Below, in pieces: positions 22,181-30,426 of a stretch of 64,000 bases of DNA. The notes below the pieces were generated by a model. It saw nothing but the letters and a program-made list of their open reading frames with translations, was not told where the DNA came from and did no database searches. Within the stretch, counting starts at the first letter, position 1. Every line of letters begins with the position of its first letter. The position numbers were made by a program, and so were the translations under genes. The stretch comes from Pontibacter pamirensis (lineage in GTDB: Bacteria > Bacteroidota > Bacteroidia > Cytophagales > Hymenobacteraceae). The stretch spans positions 22,842-86,841 of the forward strand of contig NZ_ML974109.1 of the NCBI RefSeq assembly GCF_010015475.1, written 5' to 3'.

Positions 22181-24523
22181 TCTTCATTTTTGAAGCTTGT
22201 AGGGCTATTTTTAGTGTCTTCCCTCATAATATATTGCCTATTCAATATAATAACTTTTAGTGAAATACCAGCTTCTTTCATTTTATATTAGGCTCGTCTG
22301 GCACAAAATAATAGGAAGAACTGAAACCGTGTTGGAAAATCCAACAATCTCCCCTTGCTCACGGCTCTGACTCTTCATGATGTGGTCTAAATCTCCTGAG
22401 AATAGTAGCTATGACGATACACTCATAGCATATTCAGTGCAAATGCATTATCCGTGTATAAACGGGTATACTCGAGTAATAACACGGGTAAGTATGAATA
22501 CTGATTCCGAAAGAGCTTTTTTAGCAATTGCATATCTTGCTCAATTCAGCAACTGAGCTTATCAGATGCTCAGAAGATGAAGTGTTTAGTCCAATCGGAA
22601 AGAATGGACAGCCTAAATTAAATGCTTAAAGGGATGGGTTTCGCAGTAGTTTACTGACTCAACCACACTCTCTACCGCCAACTCTGATTATTAGCGAAAG
22701 CAGGTATCACGATTTTTTTCAAACCAGTATATCATTTTTCATTTGTGTCCCTCCTACATGCAGGAAAGGTGGAGCATATATACAAGTAGCATGTGCTACA
22801 GAAGGGAAATGGAATCAAGGTCATATGAAGCTTAACTCTTGAAGATAGAACCAAAACCCTATCATCAACTCACATCTCCAAGTAAGATTCACGAAAAATA
22901 ACCCCGCCATCTAACACTATAACATGAGTTAATATGTTCCCTAACTAACCTTATTCTATGTAAACGCTCCCTTTAACGGACTCTAAATCACCTTTTTCGA
23001 GCAATGGAACGGTAAATTGTATATCGTCATTCACGTATAGAGTTAGAATGTAGAATTAAAGCCACTAAAGTGCATCTAAAACACCCTCCGAGGGGGATAT
23101 CCCACTACTACCCCTACCCATTAAACATTGTACAAACACCGAGGACTGCATAAACACAATTTCTAAAAAGAATCCGTTTTGAAAATCAGGATTATAAAAA
23201 ATTATAAACCCCTAAAAGGTTTGATGAAAACGGGTGCGGCACCAAAATTTTTTCCAAAAATTTTTCAAAATCCTGAAGGCCATTTTCTGTCGCAACGATG
23301 TTATGACATGGTACATGGTTAAGGAACAGGAGACCCAATAGCTGTTTGGAAGGGCTGCTTAGAGAGAGTGGCGACTTGATGATTCCTGCCTCGCCATTAG
23401 TACCTGTTATTTGACGTTTTTAGCCATGTTCTACAGCAGCAAGCAACTTAGAGCTGGAAAGACCCTATATAGCCCTTCGGCTCTTATACAGTCGCTTAAA
23501 TCATATTTTTTCAGTCAGGGTGAAGTAGCCTTTCCTTGAGCAGTACATCAGATATCTCCTACCTCTTCTATTCTCGTTCAGCAGCAACTCCTATTCTATA
23601 GTCGGGTATAGATAGTTCCATTTTTTGCAATGAACATATGTTCAAATGTTATCAAGACCTTGATAAAACTATTGTACAGCTATTTCACAGAGGTGGTTCC
23701 TATGAGGATTTGCAGGAGCAGTCACTATTTTAAATCCGTTTCTGTTCTGGATAGCACCCACCGCTAAGGGGGACGTGAAGAAAGTATTCACGAGGCTCAG
23801 AAAGGATTTCACAGGGCTAAAGCCACAAATTCTTACTACGAGAGAAAGATGGCTGAGCCTTAAAAACTGAATTATTCATGCTCAAATTTTCAAAAGGTGG
23901 GCAACTTTAGTTAAGTCAAGAGAATAAAAAAGAGGGTGTGGAAAACTTTTTTTAAAAAAAATCAAAATTCCCCCCCCTTTAAACTCCAAAACGCCCCTTA
24001 CTAAAAAAAGTTGTGCATTTTGGTTGTGCATCCTTAATATTAGAACCATAAGTAACTGTCACTCAACATGATGCTGCGGGCGCAGGCGGTTTAAGGTGGT
24101 ATCCCATCACCTTGAAAATAAAGATAAGTATAAAATATAAGTTTAAATCAGCTTCAGCTGATTTTGTCTAGCCTGTAGTAGGCTTGAGGTACTGTTATGA
24201 ACGTAATTTGACCAGAAAATTAACCTTGACTTGAAAAAAGAAGTTACTGCCCCTCCCCTCACTGTTTCACCTTCTGTATCATTTAAGATTGGCCTTACTT
24301 AATAGGACTGAGCTAATATAACTCGTTTAAGCCTTTATCCAAAGAATGTTGCCAGGTTGGTATCCGGACTTATGTATTTGTACTATGCCACACACACCAA
24401 ACGCACAGTATAGCTTGTAAAAGGCAGCAAAAGCATCAAAAACAATGACGTTAGGGCATTTCTGGGTATCTTCAGGCATACCAATACTATCCATTTTTTG
24501 TCTGAATTATATTTTACCAATAG
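22181..24523. other. 2.3-kb gene-poor flank to the right of the array
   Basis: No frame longer than about 60 codons that looks real. It was read for a tyrosine recombinase in both directions and none was recognised. It contains a C8 run after an A/T run near 23950-23985, a hairpin AATCAGC-TTCA-GCTGATT (24146-24163), and GC-skewed patches near 23090. An open stretch of 54 codons at 23706-23870 has no start and no known match. It may be the decayed remains of an integrase gene and phage-like DNA. Confidence 0.6.
24146..24166 (+). terminator. Terminator-like hairpin in the gene-poor flank
   Basis: Seven-base arms AATCAGC and GCTGATT around TTCA, then TTGT. No gene ends just before it. Confidence 0.35.
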
Positions 24524-26266
24524 ATGCACTACATCGACTTAACCATTTTCGTGCTTTACATGCTGGCGATGCTGGGCGTGGGATTTTACTTCCTGAAAAA
24601 GAACGAAGGGGCTGACGATTACTATGTAGGAGGCCGCAACATGAGCAGCGGGCACATTGGATTGTCTGTAGTGGCGACGGATGTGGGCGGTGGGTTTTCC
24701 ATCGGCTTGGGTGGTCTCGGCTTTGCTATGGGGCTTTCCGGCTCCTGGATGCTTTTCACCGGCCTATTGGGAGCTTGGCTGGCAGCAGTTTTCCTGATTC
24801 CGAAGGTGAAGAATAACCCTGCCTTTGCGAAGTTTCTGACCTTCCCGCAAATTTTTGGGTACTACTTTAACGCCCGTGTGGCGTTACTGGCTGGTATTAT
24901 CTCCGCTATAGGCTATACCGGTTTCACCAGTTCACAGATTCTGGCGGGTGCCAAACTGGCCAGCGGCACCTTCATCAACCTCGACATGAACACCGCCCTG
25001 CTGATTATGGGCATCATTGCGGTGGTGTATACGGTGATGGGTGGCATGAAAGCAGTTATTTACACCGATACCGTTCAATGGGCCATCCTTATGAGCGGGC
25101 TGGTTTTTATCGGCATACCCGTATCCTTTTTAGCCGTGGGTGGCGGCGTGGAGCAAATCAGCTTTTCACAGCTTTTAAACCTGGAGTGGCTTTCGGTGCA
25201 AAGCAGCAGAAGCATGGCTGCCATACGAACGACCTTGCCTCCCGAATTCCTCAGCCTCACAAATGTCACATGGCAGCAGCTGGTGAACTGGGCCATCACC
25301 ATTATTCCGATTTGGTTTGTAGGCATGACGCTGTACCAGCGCATTTACGCCTGCCGCGATGCGAAAACCGCCAGAAGAGCCTGGTACCTGGCGGGCCTGT
25401 TCGAGTGGCCCATTATGGCATTCATGGGTGTGAGCCTGGGTATACTGGCCCGTGTAGCCGCTGAGCAGGGCATGTTCGATGCCCTTGGCGCCGGTGCAGT
25501 GGTAGACCCTGAAACAGGTTTGCCGATGCTCCTACGCACAGTGCTGCCGGTGGGGTTGATGGGGCTGATGCTTTCCGCTTACTTCTCCGCCATCCTTTCT
25601 ACCGCAGACAGCTGCCTAATGGCCTCATCCGGTAATATTGTATCAGATGTTATCAGCCACTTCTGGAAAATTGACCCGGATGCTCCTTCCACGCTGCGTC
25701 TTTCACAAATAGTAACCCTGGGGGTAGGAGCCTTTGCCCTCTGGCTGGCCACCACCATGACCAACGTGCTCGACCTGATGCTGTACTCTTACGCCTTTAT
25801 GGTATCGGGGCTATTTGTGCCTGTTTTGGGTGCTTTTTTCTGGAAACGCCGCAGCAGTGTGGCTGCTTTCTGGGCAATGCTTATGGGCGGGGTGGTAACG
25901 GTCGTGCTGCAGGTAAGCATGCTTTCTGCTCCCGCCCCCGACGTTGATTTGATGGGACTTGCCCAATCGTTATACCCTTATTTTCCGGCTGAAGTAAGCA
26001 GCACCTGGGTGGGCCTGAGCGGGTTTGAGTTGCAGGAGCTGTTGGAACGTACACTTTCAGCGCACAGCATCGTACATATACCATGGCTGAACCTGACGTT
26101 CCAGTTGCCGCTAAACCTGGACCCAAACCTGTTTGGCTTAACAGCTTCTCTCATACTTTATATCACCCTGACCTTTTTATATCCCGATAAACACATAAAA
26201 ACAACATGGCAGAAAACACTAGTGTCCGCTACGAAATTTACACCCCAACCAACCCACAAGGAATAG
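24524..26266 (+). CDS. Sodium:solute symporter (SSS family)
   Basis: A 580-aa integral membrane protein with about 14 membrane helices. The SSS signature regions are present: GGRNMSSGHIGLSVVATDVG (helix 1 to 2, unwound Na+/substrate region), VYTVMGGMKAVIYTDTVQW, and an SAYFSAILSTADSCLMASSG segment in helix 8 that holds the second Na+ site Ser residues. It imports an organic solute with Na+; the substrate cannot be told, but the neighbours suggest an amino acid. Its last 61 bases overlap the next gene. It marks the switch from the low-GC array flank to GC-richer core DNA. Confidence 0.9.
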   Translation: MHYIDLTIFVLYMLAMLGVGFYFLKKNEGADDYYVGGRNMSSGHIGLSVVATDVGGGFSIGLGGLGFAMGLSGSWMLFTGLLGAWLAAVFLIPKVKNNPAFAKFLTFPQIFGYYFNARVALLAGIISAIGYTGFTSSQILAGAKLASGTFINLDMNTALLIMGIIAVVYTVMGGMKAVIYTDTVQWAILMSGLVFIGIPVSFLAVGGGVEQISFSQLLNLEWLSVQSSRSMAAIRTTLPPEFLSLTNVTWQQLVNWAITIIPIWFVGMTLYQRIYACRDAKTARRAWYLAGLFEWPIMAFMGVSLGILARVAAEQGMFDALGAGAVVDPETGLPMLLRTVLPVGLMGLMLSAYFSAILSTADSCLMASSGNIVSDVISHFWKIDPDAPSTLRLSQIVTLGVGAFALWLATTMTNVLDLMLYSYAFMVSGLFVPVLGAFFWKRRSSVAAFWAMLMGGVVTVVLQVSMLSAPAPDVDLMGLAQSLYPYFPAEVSSTWVGLSGFELQELLERTLSAHSIVHIPWLNLTFQLPLNLDPNLFGLTASLILYITLTFLYPDKHIKTTWQKTLVSATKFTPQPTHKE

Positions 26267-26658
26267 ACAAAGATGAGATAATAGACTTCCTGTTCCATCA
26301 GCTTGATGAGTATGGAGATGAGCGGAACGATATTGGCAAATGCATAGACTATGCGCTTTCTGAAGCAGAAGGAAAAGGCGGTTCTGTAATGGTAGCGCGG
26401 GAAGGTGATGCCGTAGTGGGTGCTTTGATACTAAACAACACCGGTATGAGCGGGTTTATACCTGAAAATATACTCGTTTACATAGCCGTGCACAGCAGCC
26501 AGCGCGGCAAGGGCGTTGGGAAAAGGTTGGTACAAATGGCGGCTGATAACACCACCGGGAGCATAGCTCTGCACGTGGAGCCACAGAACCCGGCCCGTCA
26601 CCTGTATGAGAAAATGGGCTTTACAAATAAATATTTAGAGTATAGATTACTGAGATAA
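26206..26658 (+). CDS. GNAT-family N-acetyltransferase
   Basis: A 150-aa acetyltransferase. The acetyl-CoA motif A is HSSQRGKGVGKRLVQMAADN (R/Q-x-x-G-x-G pattern), after the strand NILVYIAVH, and the final HVEPQNPARHLYEKMGF is motif B. It probably acetylates a small amine or amino acid. Its start lies inside the symporter gene (61-base overlap), and the racemase follows after 2 bases, so the three genes are co-transcribed and translationally coupled. Confidence 0.88.
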   Translation: MAENTSVRYEIYTPTNPQGIDKDEIIDFLFHQLDEYGDERNDIGKCIDYALSEAEGKGGSVMVAREGDAVVGALILNNTGMSGFIPENILVYIAVHSSQRGKGVGKRLVQMAADNTTGSIALHVEPQNPARHLYEKMGFTNKYLEYRLLR

Positions 26659-26660
26659 AC

Positions 26661-27752
26661 ATGGCTGTCCTAAAGCTGTACCGCGAAAAATTAAAACATA
26701 ATTACAATCACCTCGACAAGGTTTTTAAGGAACACAGTATTGATTGGGGTGTTGTTACAAAGCTGCTTTGCGGGGAAGAGATTTTCCTGAAAGAGGTGCT
26801 TGCACTTGGGGTGCGTGAAATCCATGACTCACGCGTAACCAATTTAAAAGCCATCAAAAATGTGGCACCCGATGTGCAGACGGTATACATTAAACCATCT
26901 CCTAAAAAAAGTATTCCTGATATTGTACAGTATGCTGATGTAAGTTTTGAGACGGAGCTGGATACTATCCGGATGCTGTCGGAGGAAGCCCTGCAGCAAA
27001 GAAAGATTCATAAAATCATTATCATGATTGAGATGGGTGACCTGCGGGAGGGCGTAATGGGCGATGAACTGGTGAACTTTTATGCAAAGGTATTTGAACT
27101 ACCCGGCATATCCGTGATAGGATTAGGTGCCAATTTTAATTGCCTGCATGGGGTAATGCCTACGAGAGACAAACTCATTCAGCTCAGCCTTTACAAGCAG
27201 ATTATTGATGCAAAGTTCAATAAGGAAATACCCTGGGTATCCGGTGGCACATCCGTCACCATCCCGCTCCTTTTCAACCACCAGTTGCCCAAAGGCATTA
27301 ACCATTTCCGGATTGGCGAAGCACTGTTCTTCGGTCTGAACCTGTTTACCGGCGAGATATTCGAGGGTATGTACGATGACGTGTTTGAACTGGAAGCGGA
27401 GATAATCGAACTGACAGAAAAACCAAAGGTGCCAAGTGGTATGCTGGCTGAAAATCCCAGCGGCGACAGCTTTGAAGTAGATGAAAGTTTGTATGGAAAG
27501 TCTTCTCACAGAGCCATTCTGGATGTCGGCTTGCTGGACATAAACCCCAAGTTCCTGCTCCCGAAGTACGAAAAAGCAGCAAAGGAGGATGAGCTAAACG
27601 TTATAGGCGCCAGTTCAGATATGCTGGTGGTAGAACTGGGGGAAAATAGAAACAGCTATAAGCTTGGAGATACACTTCGCTTTAACCTGCGCTACATGGG
27701 TGCTCTCAGTCTGCTGAATTCCCGCTATATCAGCAAGGAAGTCATCAGCTAA
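26661..27752 (+). CDS. PLP-dependent alanine/ornithine racemase family protein
   Basis: A 363-aa fold-type III enzyme: an alanine-racemase-like N-terminal barrel with the PLP-binding Lys in VTKLLCG (about residue 33) and a C-terminal beta domain. It has IEMGDLREGVMGDEL and GANFNCLHGVMPTRDKL, which fit the Orr-type alanine/ornithine racemase subfamily rather than Alr. It interconverts L- and D-forms of an amino acid; the substrate is unknown. With the symporter and acetyltransferase it suggests uptake and use of a D-amino acid. A terminator hairpin follows. Confidence 0.82.
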   Translation: MAVLKLYREKLKHNYNHLDKVFKEHSIDWGVVTKLLCGEEIFLKEVLALGVREIHDSRVTNLKAIKNVAPDVQTVYIKPSPKKSIPDIVQYADVSFETELDTIRMLSEEALQQRKIHKIIIMIEMGDLREGVMGDELVNFYAKVFELPGISVIGLGANFNCLHGVMPTRDKLIQLSLYKQIIDAKFNKEIPWVSGGTSVTIPLLFNHQLPKGINHFRIGEALFFGLNLFTGEIFEGMYDDVFELEAEIIELTEKPKVPSGMLAENPSGDSFEVDESLYGKSSHRAILDVGLLDINPKFLLPKYEKAAKEDELNVIGASSDMLVVELGENRNSYKLGDTLRFNLRYMGALSLLNSRYISKEVIS

Positions 27753-27791
27753 ATGCTTTTAGACTGTATATTAAACATGTCATCACACATG

Positions 27792-27825
27792 AACAGCCCC
27801 GGGAAATTCTAGGGCTGTTTTTTTT
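27792..27825 (+). terminator. Rho-independent terminator
   Basis: AACAGCCC (27792-27799) and GGGCTGTT (27812-27819) form a perfect 8-bp stem, followed by a T-run. Ends the symporter-GNAT-racemase operon. Confidence 0.9.
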
Positions 27826-27913
27826 AGTCTGTCACTATTGCCGATAACCTTTAGACCGCTGACACGTCTTTTGCTTTAACAAGTATTTTTATTCAGACTA
27901 TCATAAAACAAGT

Positions 27914-29263
27914 ATGTCAGCAAAAACTCCCATCATTCGTCGTATCATTTATCCATTGCAGCGATTTATTCAGGCAGAGGCATTCAGTGGTATACTTTTG
28001 ATGTTTGTGACGCTTGTAGCACTTGCCTGGGCAAACTCTCCCTGGGCAGCATCTTATGTTGATACATGGAACACGCCATTAACCCTTGCATTCGGTGACT
28101 TTGGCTTAACAAAAGCGGCTATACTATGGATTAACGATGGCTTGATGGCCATATTCTTTTTTGTGGTGGGCTTAGAGATAAAACGAGAAATGCTGATGGG
28201 CGAACTCGCCTCCCTGAAGAATGCAGCCTTTCCGGTAGTGGCTGCTTTGGGTGGCATGGTTGTGCCTGCTTTAGTTTACGTTTTCCTGAACCTCAATTCA
28301 GAGGGAATATCCGGTTGGGGCATTCCGATGGCGACTGACATCGCTTTTGCCCTTGGCATCCTGACGTTATTAGGAAACAGGGTGCCTATCTCGCTCAAGC
28401 TGTTTCTGGTGGCATTCGCCATTGTGGATGATATTGGCGCTGTTTTGGTAATTGCGCTTTTTTACACAGCCGAAGTAGATTTTGTTTTCCTGTTTGGAGC
28501 ATTTTTAGTTTTTGGCTTCCTGCTTGTACTAAGTGCACTACGTGTTCGGATGGTCTGGCTTTATATCCTTCTGGGAATGGTGATGTGGGTGCTGTTTTTA
28601 AAGTCCGGGGTGCATGCTACCATTGCCGGTATTCTTTTGGCCATCACTATTCCTGCCCGTTCTAAAATCACGGAAACTGAGTTTGTCGGGTCTACAAACA
28701 GCATAATAGAAGAAATGCAAAGTGTATATGCGCCGCAGCCAAACCCTGAAGAAGAAGTTAAGGAAATGGAAGAAGAACAGTATCAGGCAGCAGTATACAC
28801 CATCGAAGACAACTGCGAAGAAGCCTTATCGCCACTGCACCGGCTGGAGCACACCCTGCACCCCTGGGTAGCCTATGCCATCATGCCCATCTTTGCTCTG
28901 GCCAATGCGGGCATTTTTATAGATGCCAGTTTGACTGCTGGCTTTTCCAACCCCATTTCCTGGGGTATAATATTAGGTTTGATTTTAGGTAAGCCCGTGG
29001 GCATCATTGTATTCACCGGACTGGCTTCTGTTACCGGGCTTGTAACCAAACCGGAAACGTTCAACTGGTCACAGGTAGTTGGTGCCGGGCTATTAGGTGG
29101 TATCGGTTTTACCATGTCTATTTTTATTGCCAACTTAGCTTTTGTCGGCTCCCCTTACCTGGCGCAGGCTAAGTTCGCGATTCTTTGCGCCTCCTTTGCG
29201 GCAGGTATTGCAGCTTACCTCCTGCTTCGGATCGCCTCCCGCAAAACAATAGAAAGAGTGTAA
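27914..29263 (+). CDS. nhaA: Na+/H+ antiporter NhaA
   Basis: A 449-aa inner-membrane antiporter that expels Na+ (or Li+) for protons. Signature residues are visible: MATDIAFALGIL carries the Asp matching E. coli Asp133, and VDDIGAVLVIALFY the pair matching Asp163/Asp164. It is longer than E. coli NhaA because of an acidic insert (about residues 260-300, rich in Glu and Asp) in the hydrophilic loop after helix 8. That insert is common in Bacteroidetes and may change pH sensing. It lies with mrp and clc genes. Confidence 0.95.
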   Translation: MSAKTPIIRRIIYPLQRFIQAEAFSGILLMFVTLVALAWANSPWAASYVDTWNTPLTLAFGDFGLTKAAILWINDGLMAIFFFVVGLEIKREMLMGELASLKNAAFPVVAALGGMVVPALVYVFLNLNSEGISGWGIPMATDIAFALGILTLLGNRVPISLKLFLVAFAIVDDIGAVLVIALFYTAEVDFVFLFGAFLVFGFLLVLSALRVRMVWLYILLGMVMWVLFLKSGVHATIAGILLAITIPARSKITETEFVGSTNSIIEEMQSVYAPQPNPEEEVKEMEEEQYQAAVYTIEDNCEEALSPLHRLEHTLHPWVAYAIMPIFALANAGIFIDASLTAGFSNPISWGIILGLILGKPVGIIVFTGLASVTGLVTKPETFNWSQVVGAGLLGGIGFTMSIFIANLAFVGSPYLAQAKFAILCASFAAGIAAYLLLRIASRKTIERV

Positions 29264-29276
29264 AGAATACTTTTTA

Positions 29277-29331
29277 ATAAAAAAAACCACAGCGTCCTTG
29301 CCGGTTGGATTAAATGGCAAGGACGCTGTGG
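29277..29331 (-). terminator. Strong terminator between nhaA and the stress gene
   Basis: CCACAGCGTCCTTGCC (29287-29302) and GGCAAGGACGCTGTGG (29316-29331) are perfectly complementary over 16 bp, next to an A-run at 29277-29286 that reads as T-run on the minus strand. It ends the minus-strand universal stress gene and probably also stops nhaA. Confidence 0.88.
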
Positions 29332-29359
29332 CGTCAGCTATTACGCAAGGCAGCTAATA

Positions 29360-30286
29360 TTATTTGTTAATCAAAGCATCTAAGAAGCCTATTTCTTCAT
29401 CTTTGTTTTTAAATACAAGTAAAGGAATGTCCATGTCGTAGCGCAGTACTTTTTCAGTTACACTGCCGATAACAAACAAGGCCGCCGCCGACATCCCTTT
29501 CGCCCCGATGACGAGTATGTCAGCATGGGCTCGTTTCGCTTCCAATGCCACAAGTTCACCGATATCATCCTGCTCCTCCTGCCGTACCAGTACAAGTTTT
29601 GCTCTGTTTTGCAGGTCTGGGAAACGCTCCATTAACTTGCTAAATTTTTCCTGTGCGAAACCCTGCATCCGCTTATCGAATTCTTCATAGCTTATACCGA
29701 GGGTAATATACCCTGACGGAACGTCATACACATGCAGGCACACCACCTGTACCTCTGGCTTCGATAAAGCAGAATGGAGTACCCTATCGAGCGCCATCTC
29801 GCTGTATTTTGAGAAATCGATGCTGACTACAATACGGTTTAATTTCGGCTGATCATACGTTTCCGGCACATAAAGCACGCTCAGCCTACCTGACCGGAGT
29901 AATTTCTGGGCCAGCACACCACTCCCGCGCAAGCGCAGTTTACGGCCTACCAGCATCAGATCAATATCTTTTATTTTTGACCAATGCAGCATTTCTTTTA
30001 CTGGTGTTCCCTCTTCAACCAGGATTTCTGTTTTCACCTGCGGCATCTGCTCGAAAACGGGTCCTACTTTAGATGCAATCATGTTTCGGAGTCCTTCCTC
30101 GGGAGATACATTTTTCCGCTGCAGGTTTTGCCGCAGCTCTTCGGGTATTTCTAGGCTCTTTTCTACATGTATGAAACACACCTTCTCTAGCTGTAACTCT
30201 GCACATAAAAAGGCGGTGTAGTTAATTAGTGTCTCATCCATGGGTGTCAGATCAAGACCTACAAGCAATCGTTTTAATGTGTTCAT
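29360..30286 (-). CDS. Universal stress protein, two UspA domains
   Basis: A 308-aa protein with two Usp domains. Domain 1 (residues 1-140) starts RLLVGLDLTPMDETLI; domain 2 (about 150-295) starts RIVVSIDFSKYSEMALD and ends ILVIGAKGMSAAALFVIGSV, which has the G-x-x-G-x9-G(S/T) nucleotide-binding pattern. Domain 1 has a partly degenerate version. It probably binds ATP and helps survival under stress. It diverges from the mrp operon, whose promoters share the 140 bp between them. Confidence 0.9.
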   Translation of the reverse strand: MNTLKRLLVGLDLTPMDETLINYTAFLCAELQLEKVCFIHVEKSLEIPEELRQNLQRKNVSPEEGLRNMIASKVGPVFEQMPQVKTEILVEEGTPVKEMLHWSKIKDIDLMLVGRKLRLRGSGVLAQKLLRSGRLSVLYVPETYDQPKLNRIVVSIDFSKYSEMALDRVLHSALSKPEVQVVCLHVYDVPSGYITLGISYEEFDKRMQGFAQEKFSKLMERFPDLQNRAKLVLVRQEEQDDIGELVALEAKRAHADILVIGAKGMSAAALFVIGSVTEKVLRYDMDIPLLVFKNKDEEIGFLDALINK

Positions 30287-30426
30287 GACGTGTGGGCGTT
30301 TTTTTTCTTTATATATTCAAATTTGCGCTACGCTAACTCTTACAGTCTGCAACTTAATAAGCGTAGGCGGGTAAGTATGTTATCATACGGTTTTATGCTA
30401 AAAGATATACATTAAGTAAAACTTAC

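Noticed and set aside
22380..22556. A 58-codon plus-strand reading frame near the array start
   Set aside because: No similarity, no signal and no ribosome-binding context; likely chance.
22118..24523. An integrase gene beside the array
   Set aside because: No frame over about 60 codons and no HxxR-like or other recombinase signature could be recognised in either strand, so none is claimed.
25078..25464. A second long plus-strand frame inside the symporter gene
   Set aside because: It is an alternative frame of the well-supported symporter gene, without features of its own.
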